From an uncultured Lachnospiraceae bacterium (GTDB taxonomy: Bacteria; Bacillota; Clostridia; Lachnospirales; Lachnospiraceae): 24,192 nt of DNA. Position 1 is the stretch's first letter, and every line of letters begins with the position of its first letter. The stretch is taken from the NCBI GenBank assembly GCA_947068385.1, contig CAMTBF010000004.1:1-24192 (forward strand), read 5' to 3'. The position numbers and the translations under genes are program-made. Below are positions 7,209 to 15,439 of this stretch, piece after piece. The notes under the pieces are model-generated. The model had not been told where the DNA came from and made no database searches. It saw only the letters and a list, made by a program, of their open reading frames with translations.

Positions 7209-8546
7209 ATGAAGAAGGATTCGGCTGTTGGGAGGCCCGTCGTCGGGAAGCTGAGGAAATGCACCGTCATCGCGGCGTGGCTGCTGATATGGCATATCCT
7301 CGCCCTGACGGTGGACAATCCGGTCCTGCTGGCCACACCGGCACAGACAGCCTGGCGGATGCTGTCCTTGTTTGGCAGGGGAAGCTTTTATGCGGCCGTG
7401 GGCAGGAGCCTCCTGCGGATCGCCGTGGGGTTTTTCGCCGGCATGGCGGCGGCGCTGCTCCTGGCCTCCGGCAGCAGGCGCTTTTCCCTGATAGAAGAAT
7501 TCCTTTCCCCCCTGATGGCTCTGGCGAAAGCCATGCCCGTGGCCTCCTTTGTGGTGCTGCTGCTCATCTGGTGGGGAGCGGAAGCCCTGTCCGCCGTGAT
7601 CTGCTTTCTGGTAGTCCTGCCTAACATCTACATCAATACGCTGGAAGGGCTGAAAAGCACGGATCTCAAGATGCTGGAGATGGCCCGGGTCTTCCGGCTT
7701 CCTGCGCGGAGCCGTTTCTTCTATATCTATCGGCCTGCCCTGAAGCCCTTTCTGTACGGCGGCATGAAGATTTCCCTGGGGATGTGCTGGAAGTCGGGAA
7801 TCGCCGCGGAGGTCATCGGCGTTCCCGGCGGCTCTATAGGCGAGGGCCTGTATCTGTCCAAGGTATACCTGGACACGGCGGGAGTCCTTGGGTGGACGGC
7901 TGTGGTCATACTGCTCAGCGTCCTTTTCGAGAAGGCGGTGCTGGGTCTCATGGACCGTTTCTTCGCGTGGGATCCGGGATGCGGCTGTCATGGCGCAGCC
8001 CGCCCTCGGCCCCTGGAGCGGCAGCCCATCCGGCTTGCGGAGGTGACGAAGGCCTACGGCGGACAGACTGTCATAGACCGTCTGAGCGCGGTCTATGAAC
8101 CCGGACAGACCTACTACCTGACCGGCCCCTCCGGCAGCGGCAAGACCACTTTGCTCCGCATCCTTGCCCGGCTGACCGAGCCGGACAGCGGGCAGATGAC
8201 GGCCCCGCCCCTGTGCGGCATGGTGTTCCAGGAGGACAGGCTCTGCGAGGACTACGATGCCGTAGTGAATGTGGGGCTGGCCACAGGGGACCGGGCGGGG
8301 GCGGAGGAGGCGCTGGGCCTGTTGCTTCCCCGGGAGGCCCTGCACAAGCCCTGCAGGCAGCTCAGCGGCGGCATGCGGCGCAGGGTGGCCTTGGTCCGGG
8401 CCATGGAGGCCGAGTCCCTCTATGTGCTCCTGGACGAACCCTTCACAGGGATGGACAGGGACACCTGCGCCAGGGCATGGCAGTATATCCGGGAGAGGCA
8501 GGCGGGCCGCACGGTGATCATAGCCCATCATTTCCACGATTTTTAA
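7209..8546 (+). CDS. Fused ABC importer: permease plus ATPase in one chain
   Basis: A 445-residue protein joining two normally separate subunits. Residues 1-255 form an SsuC/TauC-like permease with several hydrophobic segments and the EAA-type cytoplasmic loop around 157-182 (EMARVFRLPARSRF). Residues from about 273 form an ATPase: Walker A GPSGSGKT (306-313), Q-loop FQEDRL (Gln341), signature LSGGM (385-389), Walker B YVLLDEP (405-411) and H-loop IIAHH (His440). The ATPase half is short (~170 aa) and ends just after the H-loop, lacking the usual C-terminal tail. A Pro/Arg-rich linker (HGAARPRPLERQP) connects the two. It follows the binding-protein gene by 13 nt and should energise uptake of that protein's ligand. 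Confidence 0.9.
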   Translation: MKKDSAVGRPVVGKLRKCTVIAAWLLIWHILALTVDNPVLLATPAQTAWRMLSLFGRGSFYAAVGRSLLRIAVGFFAGMAAALLLASGSRRFSLIEEFLSPLMALAKAMPVASFVVLLLIWWGAEALSAVICFLVVLPNIYINTLEGLKSTDLKMLEMARVFRLPARSRFFYIYRPALKPFLYGGMKISLGMCWKSGIAAEVIGVPGGSIGEGLYLSKVYLDTAGVLGWTAVVILLSVLFEKAVLGLMDRFFAWDPGCGCHGAARPRPLERQPIRLAEVTKAYGGQTVIDRLSAVYEPGQTYYLTGPSGSGKTTLLRILARLTEPDSGQMTAPPLCGMVFQEDRLCEDYDAVVNVGLATGDRAGAEEALGLLLPREALHKPCRQLSGGMRRRVALVRAMEAESLYVLLDEPFTGMDRDTCARAWQYIRERQAGRTVIIAHHFHDF

Positions 8547-8587
8547 CAAATTTTAAGAAATAAGGCCCAAAGAAATCAGAAAAACAT

Positions 8588-8616
8588 TTGTATTTTCGTT
8601 TACATTATGTTATAAT
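8588..8616 (+). promoter_or_regulatory. Promoter of tig-clpP-clpX
   Basis: TTGTAT (8588-8593), a 17-bp spacer and perfect TATAAT (8611-8616) with an extended TGT just ahead (8608-8610). It lies about 78 bp before the tig start. No CtsR-type tandem GGTCAAA heptads or CIRCE repeat were seen around it. Confidence 0.8.
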
Positions 8617-8693
8617 CCTTTAATGACTGTGAGTGCGTCTGCTGTGTAGGCGGGAGAGAAGGACGCAGGCGATTGAAGGAGGAAACGGTAAAA

Positions 8694-9983
8694 ATGAGTT
8701 TACAGGTAGAGAAATTAGAGAACAACATGGCGAAGCTTACGATTGAAGTGCCTGCGGAGGAACTTGAGAAGGCCATTGAGGGCGCATATCTGAAGAACAG
8801 GGGCAGGATCAGCATCCCCGGCTTCCGCAAGGGGAAAGCGCCCCGGAAGATGATCGAGCAGATATACGGCAAGGAGGTCTTCTACGAGGACGCCGCCAAC
8901 GACCTGATTCCCGATGCCTACGAGAAGGCCTATGACGAGTGCGAGGAGGAGATCGTCTCCAGCCCCCAGATCGACGTGGTGCAGCTGGAGGCCGGAAAGC
9001 CCTTCATCTTTACGGCGGAGGTGGCCCTGAAGCCTGAAGTGACCCTTGGCCAGTACAAGGGCGTCAAGGTGGACAAGGCGGACCTGGAGGTGACCGAGGA
9101 CGAGGTCACCGCGGAGATCGACAAGGAGAGGGACAAGAACTCCCGGACGGTGGACGTCACCGACAGGCCTGTAAAGGACGGGGACATCGCCACCATCGAC
9201 TTCGAGGGCTTCATGGACGGCGTGGCCTTTGACGGCGGCAAGGGCAGCGACTATCCCCTGACCATCGGCTCCCATGCCTTCATCCCCGGCTTCGAGGAGG
9301 AGCTGATCGGCACGGAGATCGGCGTGGAGACAGACGTGAACGTGACATTCCCCGAGGACTATCAGGCGGAGGAGCTGGCAGGGAAGCCCGCCGTGTTCAA
9401 ATGCACGGTGAAGCGCCTGCAGGAGAAGCAGATGCCGGAGCTTGACGACGACTTCGTAGGCGAGGTCTCCGAGGAGAGCGATACCGTGGAGGAATACAGG
9501 GAAGAGATCAGGAAGAAGCTGGAGAAGCGCAAGGCGGACGAGGCGAAGGCCGTCAAGGAGGACGCCGTCCTCGATGCCATCATCGCCGATGCGCAGATGG
9601 ACATCCCCCAGGCCATGATCGAGACCCAGCAGAGGCAGATGGTGCAGGATTATGCCCAGAGGATGCAGTATCAGGGCATCTCCATGGAGCAGTACATGCA
9701 GTTCACCGGCATGACGAACGATATGCTGCTGGAGCAGGTGAAGCCCCAGGTCATGAAGAAGATCCAGTCCAGGCTGGTGCTGGAGGCGGTAGCGGCTGCC
9801 GAGGGCATCCAGGTCACCGAGGAGGAGATCGAGGAGGAGCTGAAGACCATGGGCGAGGCCTACCAGATGGAGCCCGAGAAGGTGGAAGAGCTCCTGGGCG
9901 AGAACGGCAGGGAGCAGGTGAAAGGCGACATCAGCGTCAGGAAGGCTGCCGACTTCGTGGTGGAGAACGCGGTAGAAGAGTAA
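8694..9983 (+). CDS. tig: Trigger factor (ribosome-bound chaperone / prolyl isomerase)
   Basis: A 429-residue trigger factor, the usual size. It binds the ribosome exit tunnel and helps nascent chains fold. The N-terminal ribosome-binding domain carries the signature GFRKGKAP (about residues 43-50). The central FKBP-like domain begins around GDIATIDFEGFMDGVAFDGG. The rest is the helical C-terminal chaperone domain, rich in Glu/Lys with long helices (EEYREEIRKKLEKRK, VTEEEIEEELKTMG). A TTG at 8673 also opens the frame, but AAGGAGG (8676-8682) lies downstream of it and 11 nt before the ATG at 8694, which decides the start. It is followed at 42 nt by clpP, the conserved order in Firmicutes. Confidence 0.97.
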   Translation: MSLQVEKLENNMAKLTIEVPAEELEKAIEGAYLKNRGRISIPGFRKGKAPRKMIEQIYGKEVFYEDAANDLIPDAYEKAYDECEEEIVSSPQIDVVQLEAGKPFIFTAEVALKPEVTLGQYKGVKVDKADLEVTEDEVTAEIDKERDKNSRTVDVTDRPVKDGDIATIDFEGFMDGVAFDGGKGSDYPLTIGSHAFIPGFEEELIGTEIGVETDVNVTFPEDYQAEELAGKPAVFKCTVKRLQEKQMPELDDDFVGEVSEESDTVEEYREEIRKKLEKRKADEAKAVKEDAVLDAIIADAQMDIPQAMIETQQRQMVQDYAQRMQYQGISMEQYMQFTGMTNDMLLEQVKPQVMKKIQSRLVLEAVAAAEGIQVTEEEIEEELKTMGEAYQMEPEKVEELLGENGREQVKGDISVRKAADFVVENAVEE

Positions 9984-10025
9984 GAGAGATAGATTGGAAC
10001 GTATAAGTCAGGAGGTTGTTTAAGA

Positions 10026-10628
10026 ATGAGTTTAGTGCCTTATGTCGTTGAGCAGACCAGCAGAGGCGAGCGGTCTTACGATATCTATTCCAGGCTGTTG
10101 AAGGACAGGATCATCATGCTGGGGGAAGAGGTGAACGACACCTCCGCCAGCATCGTGGTGGCCCAGCTGCTGTTCCTGGAGGCGGAGGATCCGGAGAAGG
10201 ACATCCACCTGTATATCAACAGCCCCGGGGGCGTCATTACGGCGGGCATGGCCATCTATGACACCATGCATTATATCAAGTGCGATGTGTCCACGGTGTG
10301 CATCGGCATGGCGGCCAGCATGGGCTCCTTCCTGTTGGCCGGCGGCGCGAAGGGAAAGCGATTCGCCCTTCCCAACGCGGAGATCATGATCCATCAGCCG
10401 GCCGGGGGGACCCAAGGGCAGGCCACGGAGATCGACATTGCCGCGAAGCATATCCTGAAGACCAGGGAGAAGCTGAACCATATCCTTGCGGAGAACACCG
10501 GCAGGGACTATGAGACCATATGCTCCGACACCGAGCGCGACAACTGGATGAGCGCCCAGGAGGCCAAGGAGTACGGCATCGTGGACATGGTCATCAGCTC
10601 CCACGCGGTGCAGGAAGAGAAGAAGTAG
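10026..10628 (+). CDS. clpP: ATP-dependent Clp protease proteolytic subunit ClpP
   Basis: A 200-residue serine protease subunit that assembles into two stacked heptameric rings and degrades proteins fed by ClpX or other ATPases. The catalytic triad is intact: Ser98 in GMAASMGSF, His123 in MIHQPAGG and Asp172 in TERDNWMS. The N-terminal axial-loop segment [24 protein letters not shown] is the standard one, and [15 protein letters not shown] is also as expected. AGGAGG lies 10 nt before the ATG. It sits between tig and clpX; the stop is only 9 nt before clpX. Confidence 0.98.
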   Translation: MSLVPYVVEQTSRGERSYDIYSRLLKDRIIMLGEEVNDTSASIVVAQLLFLEAEDPEKDIHLYINSPGGVITAGMAIYDTMHYIKCDVSTVCIGMAASMGSFLLAGGAKGKRFALPNAEIMIHQPAGGTQGQATEIDIAAKHILKTREKLNHILAENTGRDYETICSDTERDNWMSAQEAKEYGIVDMVISSHAVQEEKK

Positions 10629-10637
10629 GAGAAGAGA

Positions 10638-11909
10638 ATGGCGGGTAAAATGATCGGAAACGATATCAGATGCTCCTTCTGCAACAAGACCCAGAACCAG
10701 GTCCGCAAGCTGATCGCCGGGCCCTCGGGGGTCTATATCTGCGATGACTGTGTGGACATCTGCGCGGATATTCTGGAGGAGGAGCTGCAGGAAGAGGAAG
10801 AGGAGGAATCGGTTCGCCCCGATATCAACCTTCTGAAGCCTGTGGAGATCAAGAGATTTCTGGACGAATATGTGGTAGGCCAGGAGGAGGCCAAGAAGGT
10901 GCTCTCCGTGGCCGTGTACAATCATTACAAGAGGGTGATGGCGCCCAGGGACTTGGACGACGTGGAGCTGCAGAAGAGCAACATCATCATGGTGGGGCCC
11001 ACGGGCTCCGGCAAGACCTACCTGGCCCAGACCCTGGCCAAGATCATCAATGTGCCCTTCGCCATCGCGGACGCCACCACGCTGACCGAGGCCGGATACG
11101 TGGGCGAGGATGTGGAGAACATCCTGCTGAAGCTGATCCTGGCGGCGGACTACGATGTGGAGCGGGCCCAGTACGGCATCATCTACATCGATGAGATCGA
11201 CAAGATCACCAAGAAGGGCGAGAATGTGTCCATCACCCGGGACGTGTCCGGCGAGGGCGTCCAGCAGGCGCTCCTGAAGATCGTGGAGGGCACCGTGGCC
11301 AATGTACCGCCCCAGGGCGGCAGGAAGCATCCCCATCAGGAGCTGATCTCCATCGACACCTCCAATATCCTGTTCATCTGCGGCGGCGCTTTTGACGGGC
11401 TGGAGAAGATAGTGGAGGCCAGGCTGGACCGCAAGGCCATCGGCTTCAACACGGAGGTCAGCCAGAAGAGCACCAAGGAGCTGGACGACCTGCTGCAGGA
11501 GGTGACGCCCCAGGATCTGGTGAAGTTCGGGCTCATCCCCGAGTTCGTGGGCCGGGTGCCCATCACGGTGGCGCTGAAGGGCCTGGACAGGGAGGCGCTG
11601 GTGCGCATCCTGAAGGAGCCGAAGAACGCCCTGATCAAGCAGTACCAGAAGCTCTTCGACATGGACGAGGTGGAGCTGAGCTTCGACGAGGAGGCCATCA
11701 AGGCCATCGCCTCCAAGGCTTTCGAGCGCAAGACGGGGGCCAGGGGACTGCGCTCCATCATGGAGGGCATCCTGATGGATACCATGTACCAGATCCCCTC
11801 CGACGAGACCATCGAGGAGTGCGTCATCACCAAGGAGACAGTGGAGGAGGGGAACGAGCCTCTGATCTTCCACAAGAATGACCGCAGGAGCCTGGATAAG
11901 GCAATGTAA
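10638..11909 (+). CDS. clpX: ATP-dependent Clp protease ATP-binding subunit ClpX
   Basis: A 423-residue AAA+ unfoldase, normal length. The N-terminal zinc-binding domain has CSFC (Cys12, Cys15) and CDDC (Cys35, Cys38). An acidic linker follows ([10 protein letters not shown]). The AAA+ core shows Walker A GPTGSGKT, the pore-loop GYVGE, Walker B YIDEIDKI, and the sensor-2-type GARGLR. It delivers tagged substrates into ClpP. GGAGAAGAG provides the ribosome binding site. A strong terminator follows directly, ending the operon; no lon gene follows, unlike many Clostridia with tig-clpP-clpX-lon. Confidence 0.98.
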   Translation: MAGKMIGNDIRCSFCNKTQNQVRKLIAGPSGVYICDDCVDICADILEEELQEEEEEESVRPDINLLKPVEIKRFLDEYVVGQEEAKKVLSVAVYNHYKRVMAPRDLDDVELQKSNIIMVGPTGSGKTYLAQTLAKIINVPFAIADATTLTEAGYVGEDVENILLKLILAADYDVERAQYGIIYIDEIDKITKKGENVSITRDVSGEGVQQALLKIVEGTVANVPPQGGRKHPHQELISIDTSNILFICGGAFDGLEKIVEARLDRKAIGFNTEVSQKSTKELDDLLQEVTPQDLVKFGLIPEFVGRVPITVALKGLDREALVRILKEPKNALIKQYQKLFDMDEVELSFDEEAIKAIASKAFERKTGARGLRSIMEGILMDTMYQIPSDETIEECVITKETVEEGNEPLIFHKNDRRSLDKAM

Positions 11910-11930
11910 TGAAAGAGAGCACCCAAATAA

Positions 11931-11956
11931 ACGCCGTCCCTGTGACGGCGTTTTTT
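11931..11956 (+). terminator. Intrinsic terminator after clpX
   Basis: ACGCCGTC (11931-11938) pairs perfectly with GACGGCGT (11944-11951), with a 5-nt loop, followed by a T6 run (11951-11956). Confidence 0.93.
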
Positions 11957-12000
11957 ACGGAGTGTGGAAGGACATGGAATAGGGAAAGGAAGTGACGAGC

Positions 12001-12594
12001 ATGGTGATAAAGAATGTCAGCCTGGAGACGGTGTGCGGCATTACCAGCAAGATCCCGGACAGCAGGCTGCCGGAGGTGGCCTTTGCGGGGAAGAGCAACG
12101 TAGGGAAGTCCTCCCTGATCAACGCCCTGATGAACCGCAAATCCCTGGCCCGTACCAGCTCCCAGCCGGGCAAGACCCAGACCATCAATTTCTACAATAT
12201 CAACGACGCCCTGTACCTGGTGGACCTGCCGGGATACGGCTACGCCAAGGCCAGCGTGAAGGTGAAGGAGCAGTGGGGCAAAATGGTGGAGAGGTACCTC
12301 CATAAATCGAAGCAGCTGAAATGCGTGTTCCACCTGATCGACATCCGGCATGCCCCCTCGGAGAACGACCGCATGATGTACGACTGGATCCTGCATAATG
12401 GCTACCAGCCCGTCATCATAGCCACCAAGCTGGACAAGATCAAGAAGAGCCAGCTGCAGAAGCAGCTCGAGCTGATCCTGGACACCCTGGACGCGGCGGA
12501 GGGGACGACCATCATTCCGTTCTCCGCCCAGACCAAGCAGGGCCGTGAGGAGATATACGAAATATTGGACGGAATTCTGGAGGGAAACGCGTGA
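12001..12594 (+). CDS. engB: Ribosome biogenesis GTPase EngB (YsxC/YihA)
   Basis: A 197-residue TRAFAC-class GTPase needed for assembly of the large ribosomal subunit. G-motifs in order: G1 GKSNVGKSS near residue 30, switch region SSQPGKTQTINFY, G3 DLPGYGYA, G4 TKLD in IIATKLDKIKK, and G5 FSAQTKQG. The frame opens at a GTG at 11992, but AAAGGAA (11985-11991) would abut it. The ATG at 12001 gives a 9-nt spacing and the usual MVIKNVSLET start. It is separated from clpX by a terminator and I see no strong promoter in the 44-bp gap, so it may depend on readthrough. The stop overlaps the next start by 4 nt. Confidence 0.95.
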   Translation: MVIKNVSLETVCGITSKIPDSRLPEVAFAGKSNVGKSSLINALMNRKSLARTSSQPGKTQTINFYNINDALYLVDLPGYGYAKASVKVKEQWGKMVERYLHKSKQLKCVFHLIDIRHAPSENDRMMYDWILHNGYQPVIIATKLDKIKKSQLQKQLELILDTLDAAEGTTIIPFSAQTKQGREEIYEILDGILEGNA

Positions 12595-13805
12595 AAAAGT
12601 ACTGTAAGGCTCTGGCGAACATCACAGTGGCGATGGCGATTCTGGCAGGCGTCCTGTTCCTCCTGCCCAGGGTGTTCCTCTTCTTCATGCCCTTTGTGGC
12701 GGGCTGGATCATCGCGCTGATAGCGGGGCCGCTGGTCCGCTTCTTTGAGGAGAAGATAAAGCTGAAGCGCAAGGCGGGCAGCGCCTTCGTCATCATCGTC
12801 ATCATCGCGCTGGTGGTGCTGGTGATCTATGTGGTCTGCGCCCAGCTGTTCCAGCAGGGCATGGGGCTGGTGCGGGCCCTGCCGGAGATGCTGGAGGGCG
12901 TGGAGGAGGATTTCGCCAGCATCGGGAAGAGCCTGAACGCCCTGCTGGCCAGGCTGCCCGGCGACATACAGCTGAACCTGGACGGCGGGAAGCTGCAGCT
13001 GGACGACTACCTGGGCGATTTGCTGGAGCATTTCGGATCGCCCACCATTGAGGCCGCCGGGAACCTGGCCAAGGGGCTGCCGGGGATCTTCATCGGCGTG
13101 ATCATGGCGCTGCTGTCGGCATACTTCTTCGTGGCGGAGAGGCACCAGCTGAACGACTGGTGCAGAAAGGTCATGCCGGCGTCGGTGCAGATGCGCTACC
13201 ATATCATACGCCGCAGCCTGGGGAAGTCCGTGGGAGGATACTTCAAGGCCCAGCTGAAGATCGAGGTGTGGATGTATTTCCTGCTGCTGATCGGGCTGGG
13301 CGTCCTGCGGGTGAACTATTTCGGGCTGATCGCCCTGGGGATAGCGTTCCTGGATTTCCTGCCCTTCCTGGGCACGGGCACGGTGCTGATCCCCTGGGCG
13401 GTCATCCGGATACTGACGGCCCAGTACAGGACGGCCATCGGCCTGCTGATCATCTGGGGCGTGGGCCAGCTGGCGAGGCAGCTGATCCAGCCCAAGATCG
13501 TGGGGGACTCCATCGGAGTGCCGCCGCTGCCCACGCTGTTCCTGCTCTATATCGGGTACAAGCTGGGGGGCGTCCTGGGCATGATCCTGGCGGTGCCCCT
13601 GGGGCTATTGGTATATTCCCTGTACGAGGAGGGGGCCTTCGACACCACGAAGAACAGCATATTGATCCTGACGGCGGGCATCAACCGCTTCCGGCGGCTG
13701 GAGAAGGGGGACATGGCCGAGGTGGAGGAGATGGGCCGGCGCAACCAGGAGACCGCAAGGCGGCTGGAGGAGGAGCGGCAGTCGGAGAGCGGCATGAAAA
13801 AATAA
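12591..13805 (+). CDS. AI-2E family transporter (PerM/YtvI-type membrane protein)
   Basis: A 404-residue multi-pass membrane protein. It begins with two hydrophobic segments near the N-terminus (VAMAILAGVLFLLPRVFLFF) and one around VIIVIIALVVLVIYVV. A soluble amphipathic region of about 100 residues follows, then a C-terminal block of membrane segments containing FLDFLPFLGTGTVLIPWA and QPKIVGDSIGVPPLPTLF. These two are the hallmark motifs of the AI-2E/PerM family. Known members include TqsA and Na+/H+ antiporter-like proteins; the substrate here is unknown. The GTG start overlaps the engB stop as GTGA, indicating translational coupling, and GGAGGG lies upstream. The C-terminal 30 residues are charged and probably cytoplasmic. 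Confidence 0.88.
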   Translation: MKKYCKALANITVAMAILAGVLFLLPRVFLFFMPFVAGWIIALIAGPLVRFFEEKIKLKRKAGSAFVIIVIIALVVLVIYVVCAQLFQQGMGLVRALPEMLEGVEEDFASIGKSLNALLARLPGDIQLNLDGGKLQLDDYLGDLLEHFGSPTIEAAGNLAKGLPGIFIGVIMALLSAYFFVAERHQLNDWCRKVMPASVQMRYHIIRRSLGKSVGGYFKAQLKIEVWMYFLLLIGLGVLRVNYFGLIALGIAFLDFLPFLGTGTVLIPWAVIRILTAQYRTAIGLLIIWGVGQLARQLIQPKIVGDSIGVPPLPTLFLLYIGYKLGGVLGMILAVPLGLLVYSLYEEGAFDTTKNSILILTAGINRFRRLEKGDMAEVEEMGRRNQETARRLEEERQSESGMKK

Positions 13806-13854
13806 AAAATTGCCCGGATGTGAAACTTTTCGCGGAGGAAGGCAGTCTATATAG

Positions 13855-13886
13855 ATAGGGAGTGTGAAGACACTCTCTATTTTTTT
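13855..13886 (+). terminator. Intrinsic terminator after the AI-2E transporter gene
   Basis: ATAGGGAGTGT (13855-13865) pairs with ACACTCTCTAT (13870-13880), with one G-T pair and tetraloop GAAG, followed by T7. The rest of the 13806-14001 spacer is AT-rich; I could not fix a convincing promoter for the sigma factor gene in it. Confidence 0.9.
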
Positions 13887-14001
13887 CATCATGTGCAAAT
13901 TTTTAAAAGATTTATGCAACTTTGATACAAAATTATTTTAAAATAAGTGCAGTAAATCGATATGCTATGGGATATTAATAGATAGAGAAGAACGGATTGG
14001 C

Positions 14002-14559
14002 ATGACAAAGGCAGGCATGGACGACAGGGAGCTACAACTAAAGATCGACGCGTACAGCGACATGCTCTTCAAGCTCTGCTTCCTGCGCCTGCGCAGTGCC
14101 CAGGACGCGGAGGACGTGGTCCAGGAGGTCTTCTATCAGTACCTGAAGAAGCGCCCCGCCTTCCAGAGCCCGGAGCATGAGAAGGCATGGTTCCTGAAGG
14201 TCGCCCTGAACGGCTGCCGGAAGGTCTGGCGCAGCGCATGGAAGCGGCATCAGGACACATGGCAGGACGGGGACGGCGCGGCATCTGTCGCGGCCGGGCG
14301 GGAAGCGGATCCGGACGCCTGCGGGCGCGAGCCGGAGGAGAGCTTCCTCAGACGGGAGGAGAACCGTCGCCTGCTGCAGGCCGTATTGGATCTGCCGGAG
14401 AAGTACCGGGACGTGATCCACCTTTTCTACTACGAGGAGCTTTCGGTAAAGGAAATCGCCCGGGCCACAGGCCGGGGGGAATCCACGGTCACTTCCCAGC
14501 TCACCAGGGGAAGGGCGCTGTTGCGGAAGTCATTGAAGGAGGAATATGACTTTGGATAA
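14002..14559 (+). CDS. ECF-type RNA polymerase sigma factor
   Basis: A 185-residue sigma-70-family protein with only regions 2 and 4. Region 2 covers about residues 12-75 and includes SAQDAEDVVQEVFYQYL and HEKAWFLKVALNGCRKVWRS. A charged linker follows (about 76-115). Region 4 has LPEKYRDVIHLFYYEELSVKEIARATGRGESTVTSQLTRGRALLRKSL, with the helix-turn-helix for the -35 element. It should redirect RNA polymerase to a small regulon. The ATG at 14002 has a poor ribosome binding site; an in-frame ATG at 14017 behind AAAGG is an alternative. The gene end overlaps the next gene by 14 nt, the usual sigma/anti-sigma arrangement. Confidence 0.92.
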   Translation: MTKAGMDDRELQLKIDAYSDMLFKLCFLRLRSAQDAEDVVQEVFYQYLKKRPAFQSPEHEKAWFLKVALNGCRKVWRSAWKRHQDTWQDGDGAASVAAGREADPDACGREPEESFLRREENRRLLQAVLDLPEKYRDVIHLFYYEELSVKEIARATGRGESTVTSQLTRGRALLRKSLKEEYDFG

Positions 14560-15373
14560 ATTTCGGGACGCATATCGAGAAGCTTCAAAGGACCTGCCGC
14601 AGATATCGATCAGCGCGGGGGAGGTCCGGGACGAGCTGCACCACCGCAGGATGCAGCGCCAGAACCGCCGGATCCTCATGGCCAGGGGCTGTGCCGCGGC
14701 CGCCGTGTTCCTGCTGTGCGGCGTAGGCACGGTGGCGGCGAAGAGCTACAGGAACAGCTCCATCACCGTGCGGGAGAACGGGTTCGTCATCACCAGCTCC
14801 CAGGAGGAGCCGGGCGTCCCGGAGGGACAGTTCGGCGGGCTGCTGGACATGACCGCCTTTCTGAAGATAGGGGGGGCATTTTCCATAGGGGACGCTGTCC
14901 CTGAACCGGAGACGGTGGAGTATTTCGAGCCGGAGATCGCGGAGTACGATTCCGTGGACGCATTCCTGGCGGCGGAGGACATGGCGGTCCTGGTGCCTGA
15001 CAGGGGCCTGTTCGACAGGGACTTTACCAGAGAGCGGGTGTACGTCATCGGCGAGGGGGAGGACGTCCATATGGACTTCATGAGCGAGGACGCCTATTTC
15101 TCCCTCCATCAGGTGGACAACAGGCAGTATGAGAGCTACAGCTCGGCCACCGCTTATCCGGGGGTAAGCTGCAACGAGAGGAGCTTCACCAACAGCCAGG
15201 GGCTGAATTATGTGGTGTTCGACACGGTGGACGAGGCAGGGAACCTGGAATCCGTCCACGCGGTGATCTCCGTAAACGGCTGGGATCTGACGGTCAGCTT
15301 CGGAGGATTTGAGAAGAATGAGATAGAGCAGGTCTTGAACGGCCTTGATTTGACAGTGTTCTATAGGGAGTAG
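14546..15373 (+). CDS. Putative anti-sigma factor, single-pass membrane protein with DUF4367-like domain
   Basis: A 275-residue protein with a cytoplasmic N-terminus of about 43 residues (likely sigma-binding, no zinc motif seen). One membrane segment follows (RGCAAAAVFLLCGVGTVAA, about 47-65), then an extracellular part of about 200 residues. The last ~60 residues (LNYVVFDT, VISVNGWDLTVSFGG, ILNGLDL-like end) resemble the DUF4367 domain found in Firmicute anti-sigma proteins. By position it should hold the ECF sigma factor at the membrane until an outside signal arrives. This is inferred from the 14-nt overlap and topology, not from a recognised anti-sigma domain. AAGGAGG (14536-14542) sits inside the sigma gene just before its start. 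Confidence 0.78.
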   Translation: MTLDKFRDAYREASKDLPQISISAGEVRDELHHRRMQRQNRRILMARGCAAAAVFLLCGVGTVAAKSYRNSSITVRENGFVITSSQEEPGVPEGQFGGLLDMTAFLKIGGAFSIGDAVPEPETVEYFEPEIAEYDSVDAFLAAEDMAVLVPDRGLFDRDFTRERVYVIGEGEDVHMDFMSEDAYFSLHQVDNRQYESYSSATAYPGVSCNERSFTNSQGLNYVVFDTVDEAGNLESVHAVISVNGWDLTVSFGGFEKNEIEQVLNGLDLTVFYRE

Positions 15374-15385
15374 GCTTCCCTATAG
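15361..15385 (+). repeat. Perfect inverted repeat spanning the anti-sigma gene stop codon
   Basis: CTATAGGGA (15361-15369) and TCCCTATAG (15377-15385) form a perfect 9-bp stem with a 7-nt loop containing the TAG stop. No T-tract follows. It could be an RNA hairpin between the anti-sigma and response-regulator genes or a dyad operator; neither is shown. Confidence 0.6.
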
Positions 15386-15439
15386 TCGGCAGAGCATAGA
15401 TAGCAACAGTCGTCCGGGACTGGGAGAGGATGGGATACG

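Noticed and set aside
10032..11873. 613-codon minus-strand frame opposite clpP and clpX
   Set aside because: Same GC-driven shadow; composition is low-complexity (Leu, His, Asp, Gly) and the opposite strand encodes intact clpP and clpX.
13915..13944. ECF-type promoter (TGCAAC) upstream of the sigma factor gene, for autoregulation
   Set aside because: No CGTC-like -10 at a suitable distance; a TTGATA at 13922 also lacks a -10 with 16-18 bp spacing.
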